Shown: positions 54,561 through 62,315 of the stretch, one piece after another
Layout of the letters: each line of letters opens with the position of its first letter
Position numbering within the stretch: position 1 is the stretch's first letter
Source of the DNA: Magnetospirillum fulvum
GTDB taxonomy: Bacteria; Pseudomonadota; Alphaproteobacteria; Rhodospirillales; Magnetospirillaceae
Reading direction: 5' to 3'
NCBI RefSeq assembly: GCF_900108475.1
Contig: NZ_FNWO01000011.1
Span: 62,001-126,000, forward strand
Length of the DNA stretch: 64,000 nucleotides
Notes under the pieces: model-generated
Seen by the model: the letters and a program-made list of their open reading frames with translations, nothing else
Database searches by the model: none
Told to the model about the DNA's origin: nothing
Position numbers and translations under genes: made by a program

Positions 54561-54656
54561 GGGAGACCGGACAACGACCCAAATCTGAAATCGTTGCGGC
54601 TGCTTCCTTCCGGACCTGACCGGGTTGGCGATAGATTCGTCCGCCGCCGATCTCCC
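54561..54656 (-). ncRNA. ffs: Signal recognition particle 4.5S RNA
   Basis: The minus strand holds the SRP RNA core GGTCAGGTCCGGAAGGAAGC followed by AGCC (plus strand 54598-54621), including the GGAA tetraloop and the symmetric and asymmetric loops of domain IV bound by Ffh. GGGAGA (54651-54656) pairs with TCTCCC (54561-54566) to close the long hairpin, with CGGACGA/TCGTTGTCCG pairing inside. About 96 nt, the small bacterial type. Ends are estimated from the closing stem. Directs membrane-protein targeting with Ffh and FtsY. Confidence 0.92.
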
Positions 54657-54727
54657 GGGCGTTTATCTACAGGCGCCGCGACCGGCTGGCAAGCACAAAA
54701 AATCGCCGGGAACGGCGCGGACGTTCC

Positions 54728-55060
54728 CTATCCCAGCAGAGCATCGACCGGAACGGCCAGGGCAGCAGCTAGGCTCTTATAGGCCTCGACCGAGCCCGGC
54801 TTTTTCCCGGTCTCGATTTCGCTCAGATAGGCCTTCGATACCTTGGCGGCCTCGGCCAGCGCCACCGCGCTCAGGGCGCGGTACTCGCGCCAGACCCGAA
54901 CGGGATGGTCGCCATTGATGATCCGCATCGCGAAGTCATGCGGCAAGGTAACCCCGGTCCGCGCGGCATGACCGGCAAGGATGTCATCTAGATCCTCGAT
55001 CCGGGTCTGCATCGCCTCATATTCGGCACGCGGGATGGTGACGGTGTCAGAGTTGGTCAT
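54728..55060 (-). CDS. HTH-type antitoxin/regulator of a RelE-type module
   Basis: A 110-residue protein with a Xre/Cro helix-turn-helix in the C-terminal half (ALAEAAKVSKAYLSEIETGK with KPGSVEAYKSLAAAL, about 70-105). The N-terminal part (about 1-45) is charged and may neutralise the toxin. It overlaps the upstream RelE-like toxin gene by 14 bp. The toxin-first order is like higBA. Presumably represses its own operon and blocks the toxin. Confidence 0.87.
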   Translation of the reverse strand: MTNSDTVTIPRAEYEAMQTRIEDLDDILAGHAARTGVTLPHDFAMRIINGDHPVRVWREYRALSAVALAEAAKVSKAYLSEIETGKKPGSVEAYKSLAAALAVPVDALLG

Positions 55061-55310
55061 AGACGTCTCTCCGGTGGCGGACGCGGATGACGGTCATCAC
55101 GGTGGCGATGTCGTCATCAAGCGAGAAGATCACCCGGTAATCACCGACACGCAGACGGAAAAAGGGCGATCCCGTCAGATGCTTCACATTGTTGGCCTGC
55201 GACGCGGGCACATCGGCATAGGACACAATCTTGGCGACGATGCGCTCGCGGGTCTTGGGCTCGATGGCCTTCAGATCCTTGATCGCTTTGATCTCATAAA
55301 CGATTTGCAT
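55047..55310 (-). CDS. RelE/ParE-superfamily toxin
   Basis: An 87-residue protein with the RelE fold pattern: YEIKAIKDLKAIEPKTRERI, then VKHLTGSPFFRLRVGDYRVI and IATVMTVIRVRHRRDVYDQL. The basic RLRVGDYRVIF strand and C-terminal HRRDVY match mRNA-interferase members such as RelE. Likely cleaves translating mRNA when the antitoxin is degraded. Start ATG 55310; a TTG 18 bp earlier is the alternative. Lies between tRNA-His and ffs. Confidence 0.87.
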   Translation of the reverse strand: MQIVYEIKAIKDLKAIEPKTRERIVAKIVSYADVPASQANNVKHLTGSPFFRLRVGDYRVIFSLDDDIATVMTVIRVRHRRDVYDQL

Positions 55311-55464
55311 CTGGAGGCGTCCCGTCAAGCCTCACCACATTCGCCAATAGCGAACAACGATGCAAGCGATAAATCGCTCCCAGCGAACGCCAAAGCTCAA
55401 ACAGAATCAGAAACCGCCCCCTGCCGACTGCGGAGAGGAACGATTCGTTCGATAAAAGGGGGAA

Positions 55465-55541
55465 TGGGGCGAGTGATCGGATTCGAACCGACGACATCCA
55501 GGACCACAACCTGGCGCTCTAACCAACTGAGCTACACCCGC
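55465..55541 (-). tRNA. tRNA-His (anticodon GTG)
   Basis: A full cloverleaf on the minus strand: acceptor GCGGGTG/CACTCGC (one G-T pair), TAGCTCAGTTGGTTAGAGC D arm, anticodon loop centred on GTG (CCAGG-TTGTGGT-CCTGG), T arm GTCGG-TTCGAAT-CCGAT, discriminator C73 and encoded CCA. A G at position 55542 just upstream can pair with C73, giving the G-1 that histidyl-tRNA synthetase requires. Confidence 0.96.
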
Positions 55542-55557
55542 CACCGGGGAGGCGGAA

Positions 55558-55586
55558 TGTGTAGCGAACACCCCGCCCCGCGTCAA
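55558..55586 (-). promoter_or_regulatory. Promoter of tRNA-His
   Basis: On the minus strand TTGACG (55586-55581) and TACACA (55563-55558) are separated by exactly 17 bp; the -10 lies 16 bp before the tRNA 5' end. Confidence 0.5.
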
Positions 55587-55618
55587 GCACCTTATTCACG
55601 TCGGCCCGGCCAAACCGC

Positions 55619-56563
55619 TCATCCCAGCGCGGTATCTAGTCCCATCATCACCGCGAAGCCGACCATCAGCCCCAACGTCGCCGGAGTCTGGTGACCGTTG
55701 CGGTGGGTTTCCGGGATCACTTCGTGTGAGACGACAAAGATCATCGCGCCCGCCGCCAGCCCGAGGCCGATCGGATAGGCCAGGGCAAAGCCGCTCGACA
55801 GACCGACGCCAAGCAGCGAGCCCAACGGCTCCATCAGACCCGAGGCGGCAGCCAGAACCGCCGCCCGCCCGACTCCCAGCCCGGCGGCGCGGAGCGCGAT
55901 CGCCACCGCCAGCCCTTCGGGGACGTCCTGCAACGCGATCGCGGTGGTCAGCGGCAAGCCGACCGACAGATCGCCCTGGGCGAAGCTGACGCCGATCGCC
56001 ATTCCCTCGGGCAGATTGTGCAAGGTGATCGCCAGGACGAACAGCCACACCCGCGACACCCGCGCCGATCCCGGACCGCACGGGCCGGTATGCGGGTGTT
56101 CGTGGGGAAAGAAGCGGTCGAGCCCCAGCATCAACGCCACCCCCAGCGCCAGCCCGACGGTCACCACCAGCGCCGCCAACGGCCCGCTGCCGGTGATCTC
56201 GCGCCCCGCCGCCAGACCGGGCAGCAGCAACGAGAACGAACTGGCCGCCAGCATCATCCCGGCGGCAAAGCCGAGCAGACTATCCTCGGCCCGGCTGGAG
56301 AGATTGCGCAACAGCACCCCCGCCGCCGCCCCCAGCGCGGTCGCGACGAACCCGGCCAGACCGCCCAGCGCGGCCAGACCCAGCATGTCGGCCTTGTCGG
56401 GCTTGAGCGCGCCGATCCCACCCGCCGCAAGCAGGACCAGCACCGTCGCCAAGGCCGCTGCCAGCCCCAGAGCCGGGATGGGGCGCCGCCGGGCCTCGGC
56501 CCAGGCGCTGACCGCCCATCCTTGGGAGCGAGGGGGGAGAGTGATGGCGGGATCGTGCGTCAT
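55619..56563 (-). CDS. ZIP-family divalent metal transporter
   Basis: A 314-residue inner-membrane protein with eight or more hydrophobic segments. ZIP signature residues are present: TLHNLPEGMAIGVS (about 195), ALQDVPEGLAVAIA (about 230), and SHEVIPETHRNG (about 285). A His/Pro-rich loop (FFPHEHPHTGPCGPG, about 165) is typical of the metal-binding loop. Imports or redistributes Zn, Fe or Mn. It is divergent from the DUF2023 gene; the shared 145 bp upstream region could hold a metal regulator site, but none is clear. Confidence 0.9.
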   Translation of the reverse strand: MTHDPAITLPPRSQGWAVSAWAEARRRPIPALGLAAALATVLVLLAAGGIGALKPDKADMLGLAALGGLAGFVATALGAAAGVLLRNLSSRAEDSLLGFAAGMMLAASSFSLLLPGLAAGREITGSGPLAALVVTVGLALGVALMLGLDRFFPHEHPHTGPCGPGSARVSRVWLFVLAITLHNLPEGMAIGVSFAQGDLSVGLPLTTAIALQDVPEGLAVAIALRAAGLGVGRAAVLAAASGLMEPLGSLLGVGLSSGFALAYPIGLGLAAGAMIFVVSHEVIPETHRNGHQTPATLGLMVGFAVMMGLDTALG

Positions 56564-56708
56564 GGTCGGCCCTCTTTTTAGAATTAGTCTATTATAGTCG
56601 ATGATCGGTTGCCGCGCCACCCCGCGCGATCAGGTCGGAGGTGTTATTGCGATTCTTTCTCATTCGCATTATGATGACCTCCTTCGCTCCAGCCGGGAAG
56701 AGTTCAGG

Positions 56709-57089
56709 ATGCGTCTGCTGCTCAATCAGATCTATGAATTCCGCAAAGGGGTGCGCTCCCTGTTCATGCTGACGGCGACCGGATGCGAGATTGCTCAAAT
56801 CCGCCTGCGGCTGGACCGCGAGGGGATCGACCATTTTCCGCATTTCGTCAGCCCGACCAAGGCCAACATCTTCTTTGGCCGCGGGCCATGGGTCGAGACG
56901 GCGAAGCGGATCGTCACCGGCCCGCTTAACCAATTGTCGCCGGAAGAGGATTTCATCCTGGGCACCCTGCTCGGCTATGACGGCGAGGGGCAATGCCGCC
57001 GCTATCTGACCCGCCGCAACCGTCACGACGACTGCCCTCCGGTCAGCGAACGGCGGACGGATTGGCAGGGGGCAAGCGCCGGGGTATAG
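56709..57089 (+). CDS. DUF2023-family protein
   Basis: A 126-residue protein of the DUF2023 type: NQIYEFRKGVRSLFMLTATG at the N-terminus, DREGIDHFPHFVSPTKANIFFG in the middle and NQLSPEEDFILGTLLGYDGEGQCRRYL at the C-terminus, the most conserved block of the family. Function unknown; proteins of this family often lie near iron- or flavodoxin-related genes (recalled). Start ATG 56709 is chosen because the motif region begins there; an earlier start at 56601 adds an unconserved tail. Confidence 0.75.
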   Translation: MRLLLNQIYEFRKGVRSLFMLTATGCEIAQIRLRLDREGIDHFPHFVSPTKANIFFGRGPWVETAKRIVTGPLNQLSPEEDFILGTLLGYDGEGQCRRYLTRRNRHDDCPPVSERRTDWQGASAGV

Positions 57090-57090
57090 T
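57062..57090 (+). promoter_or_regulatory. Strong sigma70-type promoter, near-leaderless
   Basis: TTGGCA (57062-57067) and TATAGT (57085-57090) are separated by exactly 17 bp. Transcription should start around 57097-57101, at or within four bases of the heparinase ATG (57101). No Shine-Dalgarno would remain, so the mRNA is probably leaderless. The promoter overlaps the 3' end of the DUF2023 gene. Confidence 0.6.
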
Positions 57091-57100
57091 TCGCCTCATC

Positions 57101-59194
57101 ATGAGCAAAGCCCCGGATGCCGCCGATCCCACCGGTTCCTCCGCCGAACCGAAGCAGCCCAGCCAGACCGATCTGTTGATGCGGGTGGCAAAGACGATGC
57201 CGCTGCAAATGGTGCTGGCCAAAAGCCTGTCCTTCGCCTGGAAGGCGGCGACCCGCCCGCTCCGCGAACTGGTGACCGGGCGAAGCAGCCCCTATCTCGA
57301 TCCGCTGGCGGCCGGAACACTGACGCCGATCCTGGGCAACGTCGATTTCAGCGTCGCCGCCGCTAATGCCGAGACGATCCGGGCGCTGACTTCGTTGTGG
57401 CTCGACCATCGCTTCGACCTGCTCGGTTCGGGCTGGGTCCGGGTCGCCCATGGCGAGACCTATCCCGGCTTCGCCGGTAACCAATACGGTCCCGGCCCCG
57501 TGCTGCCGCCCGACTGGCGCAAGGCGGTTGCCGCTTCGCACCGGCCCGGCGCCCGCGCTCCGGCCCGCGCCCTGCTCGATTGCATCGCCGATCCCGACTG
57601 GCGGCCGATCGATTGGATGGTCGATTTCCGCTCGGGCTATCGCTGGTCGACCCGGGATTGGGGCCGCGCCGTCAGCGGCGGCCAGCCGGGACTCGACATC
57701 AAGTTGCCGTGGGAACTGGCCCGCTTCCAGCACGCCCCGGTGTTGGCCCAGGCCCACGCTTTGGCCGCGCGGGGCATCCCCGGCTTCCCCGCGCCCGAGC
57801 GGATCGCCGCCGAATTTTGCCATCAGGTGCTCGATTTCCTGGGAGCCAACCCGCCGGGCTGGGGGCCGAACTGGTCGTGTCCGATGGATGTCGCGATCCG
57901 CGCCGCCAACCTGCTGGTCGCCTGGGATCTGTTCCGGGCGCAAGGCGTTGTGTTCGAGCCCGCCTTCGATGCCGCCCTGGCCGCCGCCGCCCTGGCCCAT
58001 GGCCGCTTCGTCTTCCGTTTCCTCGAATGGCACGAGACCTATCGCGCCAATCATTATCTGGCCGATCTGTGCGGGCTGGCCTTCGTCGCCGCCTATCTGC
58101 CCGAGGCGGAGGAAAGCAAAAGCTGGCTGGGCTATGCCGCCGACGAACTCGAGGCCGAGATTTTGCGCCAGTTCGCCGCCGATGGCGGCTGCTTCGAAGC
58201 CTCGATTGCCTATCACCGCCTGTCGGCGGAGATGGCGCTTTATACCGCCGCCCTGCTGGCCGGGCGCGGTCGCCCGCTGTCGGTCGAGGCGCAGGGACGC
58301 CTTGCCGCCGCGTTGCGCTTCGCCGCCGCGAGCACCCTTCCCTCGGGCCTGATGATCCAGATCGGCGACACCGATTCCGGCCGTTTTTTCAAGGCCGCGC
58401 CGCTGTGCGATCCCGGCTCTGACGGGCCGGTCGAGCGGATACTCGATCCCGCCGAACTGTTCGCCGCCGGGCGTGGCCTGTTCGACCACAATCCGCTTGC
58501 GTCGATCCCGCCCCAGGCCGAATTCGCCACAATTCTGGCCGCCGCCTTGGCCGGGGGCACCCGCTTTGCCGAAACCGCGCCGCCGTTGCCCGTCCTCGCC
58601 GAACGACCGATCTTTGCCAGTCCGGCCGGGCTGGTGGTGCGGATCGTGCCGCCCGATTCCACCGCGCTGGAGGGGCTGGAGCCGTTGGCCTTTACCGAAT
58701 TCGGCCTCTATCTGTGGCGCGGCCCTCGCGCCCTGATCGCGGTCCGCTGCGGACCGATCGGCCAGAACGGACGCGGCGGTCACGCCCATAACGACCAGTT
58801 GGCGGTCGAGATCGAAATCGACGGGGTGGCCTGGGCCCGCGATCCCGGATCTTATGTGTTTGGCTCGGATTTGCTGGCGCGCGACCGCTATCGCTCGGCC
58901 CTGGCCCATTTCGTCCCCCGCCACGGCGACGCCGAACCGGCCGAGATGCTGGCCCCGTTCCGGCTGGAAGACCGCGCCCAGGCCGAAGCGATCCGCTTCG
59001 GGGCGGATTTCATCGGGACGCATCGGGGATTCGACGAGGTGGTAACCCGCCGTGTCGCGATCGAAGACGGCGCGATCGTGATCGAGGATCGCCCGGCCGA
59101 GGCGGTGACGCATATCGTCCGCTCGCCTGCGGAATTAGCCGCGCTGTGGGGGCTGACCTTGCCGTTCTCGCCCGGCTATGGCCGACGGCTCTGA
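57101..59194 (+). CDS. Heparinase II/III-family polysaccharide lyase-like protein
   Basis: A 697-residue protein with the two-part architecture of the family: an N-terminal alpha/alpha barrel (about 100-400, with FLEWHETYRANHYLADLCGL, GCFEASIAYHRLSAEMALY) and a C-terminal beta-sandwich (about 490-690) with GRGGHAHNDQLAVEIEIDG, the HAHND stretch being the usual heparinase II/III motif. No typical signal peptide at the N-terminus, so it may be cytoplasmic or act on intracellular or LPS-type glycans. Alphaproteobacterial relatives are often near LPS genes; here it is alone. Substrate unknown. Confidence 0.85.
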   Translation: MSKAPDAADPTGSSAEPKQPSQTDLLMRVAKTMPLQMVLAKSLSFAWKAATRPLRELVTGRSSPYLDPLAAGTLTPILGNVDFSVAAANAETIRALTSLWLDHRFDLLGSGWVRVAHGETYPGFAGNQYGPGPVLPPDWRKAVAASHRPGARAPARALLDCIADPDWRPIDWMVDFRSGYRWSTRDWGRAVSGGQPGLDIKLPWELARFQHAPVLAQAHALAARGIPGFPAPERIAAEFCHQVLDFLGANPPGWGPNWSCPMDVAIRAANLLVAWDLFRAQGVVFEPAFDAALAAAALAHGRFVFRFLEWHETYRANHYLADLCGLAFVAAYLPEAEESKSWLGYAADELEAEILRQFAADGGCFEASIAYHRLSAEMALYTAALLAGRGRPLSVEAQGRLAAALRFAAASTLPSGLMIQIGDTDSGRFFKAAPLCDPGSDGPVERILDPAELFAAGRGLFDHNPLASIPPQAEFATILAAALAGGTRFAETAPPLPVLAERPIFASPAGLVVRIVPPDSTALEGLEPLAFTEFGLYLWRGPRALIAVRCGPIGQNGRGGHAHNDQLAVEIEIDGVAWARDPGSYVFGSDLLARDRYRSALAHFVPRHGDAEPAEMLAPFRLEDRAQAEAIRFGADFIGTHRGFDEVVTRRVAIEDGAIVIEDRPAEAVTHIVRSPAELAALWGLTLPFSPGYGRRL

Positions 59195-59220
59195 TTTTGG
59201 CGGGCGAGCGCCCGCCCCGA

Positions 59221-59526
59221 TCAGGAAATAATGTCGAAGGTTTCGCTGGCTTCGGTCAATTGCAGCATCCTGAGCACGGTATCGCGCGGATGCAACAGCG
59301 ACAGGGATGAACCGACCGCAGCCAGTTCCTCATGAGCGATATAGAGCAGCCCCAGACCGACAGAATCAATATGAGTCAGGGTGGCAAGATCGAAGACAAC
59401 TTTTCCACCGCGAATCTTCGCAATACGTTCAACGATCGCCTGAAAGTCCTCGTTGGCAGCGAAATTCAACTGACCCGTCAACGTGACATGGGTGACGCCG
59501 CCCTGTTCGGAAAAACGGTAGTCCAT
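59221..59526 (-). CDS. STAS-domain anti-anti-sigma factor-like protein
   Basis: A 101-residue single STAS domain: MDYRFSEQGGVTHVTLTGQ at the N-terminus and FDLATLTHIDSVGLGLLYIA, with S55 at the position phosphorylated in SpoIIAA-type proteins. Such proteins bind anti-sigma kinases or participate in signalling arrays. No kinase or PP2C phosphatase gene is adjacent. It is divergent from the RMND1-like gene with about 170 bp between them. Confidence 0.88.
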   Translation of the reverse strand: MDYRFSEQGGVTHVTLTGQLNFAANEDFQAIVERIAKIRGGKVVFDLATLTHIDSVGLGLLYIAHEELAAVGSSLSLLHPRDTVLRMLQLTEASETFDIIS

Positions 59527-59697
59527 CTACGAATGCTCCCTGTCGCTCGTGCGGACTATAACTTTGGCCTTCACCGAACGCCAGTAGCTTCGACCGGCGC
59601 GGCCGGGATGAAAGTTCGGTGACAGCGACCAGGGGACACGCGATCGCCCCGCCCGTCGTGATATGCTGTTTTTCCCCTTTCCTGTTGCTCGGATTTC

Positions 59698-60528
59698 ATG
59701 ACCTCCGACTCTCCCCTTCCCGCCGGTTCCAGCGGAACCGGACGGCTGTCCGCCCAGGTTCTGCTGCTGGGCGAACGATTGGACACCCGCCGCCTTGAAG
59801 AAGGCCAGGTGCTTGGCACCGCCCCCCTGATCATCCGCGCTGGCAAGGACGGCTTTGCCGTGCTGTTCCGCTATGGCGTGGCGGTTCTGTTCGGCCTGGA
59901 CCCGATGGAAGAGGCGGTGTTCCTCGCCTCGCTGGCGAAGCTGGTCGCGGAACCGATGCCGGTCCAGGCCCGCGCCTCGACCGATCTGGTGATCGTCCCC
60001 GGCGGCGAGGACCGGGTCGATCAAACCGGGATCATCTCGCTGACCGACACCTGTCCGGAACGCCTGCAACTGGTCGCCGAGATGATGGCCCGCGATCTGG
60101 TGCTCGATCATTACGAAACCCGGATCGCCCGCGTGTTCGACAGTATCGAGCCGCTGGCCGCCTCGCTGGGCAAGCGCAGCCTGCGTCACCTGCGGACCCG
60201 CGACCTTTTGGCCCAGATCGGCGAGGTTCTGCTGGCCGAGCATCGGATGGTCGGCCGCGTCGAATTGCTCGACAGCCCCGAAGTGCTGTGGGTCAAACCC
60301 GAACTGGAACGTCTGTTCATCCGGCTGGAGCGTGAATACGATTTGTCGGCGCGCAACCGGGCACTCGACCGCAAGCTGGAAGTGATCTCCGACACCGCCG
60401 AGACCTTGCTTGATCTGATCCAGACCCGCAGCAGCATGAAGGTCGAGTGGTACATCGTCTTTCTTATTATGTTCGAAATTCTACTGACGATTGTTCAGAT
60501 GGCCCAGGGAGCCGGTCCCTGGCACTAG
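59698..60528 (+). CDS. RMND1/DUF155-family membrane protein
   Basis: A 276-residue protein of the RMND1/Sad1-interacting (DUF155, YagE) family. A cytoplasmic domain (about 10-240) includes FRYGVAVLFGLDPMEEAVFL, ERLQLVAEMMARDLVLDHYE and RLEREYDLSARNRALDRKL. One C-terminal transmembrane segment (about 250-270, WYIVFLIMFEILLTIVQM) anchors it. Eukaryotic members act in mitochondrial translation; bacterial function is unknown. Followed after 135 bp by a chemoreceptor gene. Confidence 0.83.
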   Translation: MTSDSPLPAGSSGTGRLSAQVLLLGERLDTRRLEEGQVLGTAPLIIRAGKDGFAVLFRYGVAVLFGLDPMEEAVFLASLAKLVAEPMPVQARASTDLVIVPGGEDRVDQTGIISLTDTCPERLQLVAEMMARDLVLDHYETRIARVFDSIEPLAASLGKRSLRHLRTRDLLAQIGEVLLAEHRMVGRVELLDSPEVLWVKPELERLFIRLEREYDLSARNRALDRKLEVISDTAETLLDLIQTRSSMKVEWYIVFLIMFEILLTIVQMAQGAGPWH

Positions 60529-60663
60529 AGCCGATTTCGGCCTGACTCCGACCAGATTGAAATTCGTTCTAAACAGCCTTCCCGATTTTAAACAAAAGGA
60601 ATAGCATCGGCAAAGGTCATAGACACCGTTGTATGGGGTCGCCACCCACGAGGAGGGCACAAT

Positions 60664-62145
60664 ATGTTTCTGTTCAAGAATGCGAATAGCCTCGAAAACG
60701 AATCGATCATCCACGCGCTGGACAAATCGAACGCTCGAGTTGAGTTCGACCTGAACGGAAATGTTATTTCGGCGAATAAGAATTTTCTCTCTCTGATGGG
60801 ATATTCTCTTGCCGAGGCTCTTGCGACAAACCACCGGTCTTTCGTCGATGAGAGCTATCGCGCCAGCAAAGACTACAGCGAATTCTGGAACAAGATGCGG
60901 CGCGGTGAATATCAATCGGGTCAATTCAAGCGCATTACCAAAGATGGCCGAGTGATCTGGCTTGAAGCCGCCTACAATCCGATCCTGAAACCGGACGGCA
61001 CCCCGACAAAGATCGTCAAATACGCAACCGACGTGACCGAGGAAAAAGAACGCTACCTCGACCTTGTCGGAAAATACAACGCCATCCTGAAATCCCAGGC
61101 GGTGATCGAGTTCAAGATGGACGGGACGATCCTGACCGCCAACGACAATTTCCTGAAAGCGATGGGCTATGACCTTGCCGAAATCGTCGGCAAGCATCAC
61201 GGAATATTCGTTGACCCGGATTATCGCGCCAGCCAGGAGTATCGCGCATTCTGGGAAACGTTGCAGCGGGGCGAGTTTCTGGCCGCCCAATACCGCCGGA
61301 TCGGCAAAGGGGGCCGCGAAGTCTGGATCGAAGGCTCGTACAACCCGATTTTAAATGCCGATGGCAAGCCGATCAAAGTGGTGAAATTCGCCACCGACAT
61401 CACCAAACAGATCGCCCTTCTGAACCAGTTGAAAACGCTGATCGACGTCAATTTTGCCGAGATCGACCAAGCGGTCGGCCAATCGACCATCGAAACCGCG
61501 ACCGCCAGTTCCGCCGCGATGCAGACCTCTGGCAATGTGCAATTGATGGCGGCCAGCGCCGAGGAAATGGCCGCGTCGATCACCGAGATTTCCCAGAGCA
61601 TGACCAAATCGCAGGCGGCGACCGACGGCGCGTTCGATCAGGTGGTCTCGGCCGGAGATTCGGCCCAGCGCCTGTCGGCAGCGGCCGCCGCGATGGGAGG
61701 AATCGTCGGGCTGATCCAGACCATCGCCGGACAAATCAATCTGTTGGCACTGAACGCCACCATCGAATCCGCCCGTGCGGGCGAAGCGGGCAAGGGCTTT
61801 GCCGTCGTGGCGGGAGAAGTTAAAAATCTCGCGAACCAGGCCGCCCGCGCCACCGAGCAGATCACCCAGGAAATCGAAGGGATTCAGTTGGTCTCGAACG
61901 ATGTGGTGACGGCGCTCGACATCATCCGCCAATCGATCGGAACCGTCCGCGATCATGTCACCGCGACGGCGGCGGCAGTCGAGGAGCAAAGCGCGGTGAC
62001 CCGCGACATGTCCGGCAACATGCAGAATGCCGCAGGCTCGGTCGATACCATTTCCCGGACGGTCGCGACGATCAGCACCAGCATCCACCAGATCGAGGCC
62101 GCCGTCGGCAAAACCAAGGAGGCTGCCAGCGTCCTGGCACGATAA
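60664..62145 (+). CDS. Soluble methyl-accepting chemotaxis protein with tandem PAS domains
   Basis: A 493-residue receptor without transmembrane segments. Two closely related PAS domains (about 15-125 and 135-247) share blocks such as [20 protein letters not shown] and [20 protein letters not shown], indicating a duplication. Each ends in a PAC-like DVT/DIT strand. The signalling domain (about 260-493) has the hairpin tip [20 protein letters not shown] and following [13 protein letters not shown], which bind CheA and CheW. Aer-like redox sensing through a flavin or haem in PAS is plausible. GAGGAGG-type Shine-Dalgarno is just upstream. Confidence 0.93.
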   Translation: MFLFKNANSLENESIIHALDKSNARVEFDLNGNVISANKNFLSLMGYSLAEALATNHRSFVDESYRASKDYSEFWNKMRRGEYQSGQFKRITKDGRVIWLEAAYNPILKPDGTPTKIVKYATDVTEEKERYLDLVGKYNAILKSQAVIEFKMDGTILTANDNFLKAMGYDLAEIVGKHHGIFVDPDYRASQEYRAFWETLQRGEFLAAQYRRIGKGGREVWIEGSYNPILNADGKPIKVVKFATDITKQIALLNQLKTLIDVNFAEIDQAVGQSTIETATASSAAMQTSGNVQLMAASAEEMAASITEISQSMTKSQAATDGAFDQVVSAGDSAQRLSAAAAAMGGIVGLIQTIAGQINLLALNATIESARAGEAGKGFAVVAGEVKNLANQAARATEQITQEIEGIQLVSNDVVTALDIIRQSIGTVRDHVTATAAAVEEQSAVTRDMSGNMQNAAGSVDTISRTVATISTSIHQIEAAVGKTKEAASVLAR

Positions 62146-62315
62146 AGACGGCCCAGCGCCCCGAAGTAAGTTGCACCCTACCCGGATGGAGAGGGAACCG
62201 AACCGGCCGTCTCCCACCCCCTCGCCGATGGACACAGCCCGCCCCGTACTCCATGATTAGACACTGTCCCGGGACCGCATCCGGGGGGGATGGCGGGTCG
62301 GGAAAAGGGGGATTT

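Noticed and set aside
62146-62315. AGACGGCC/GGCCGTCT pair after the chemoreceptor gene
   Set aside because: Arms are only 8 bp with a loop of about 50 bases and no T-run; likely chance.
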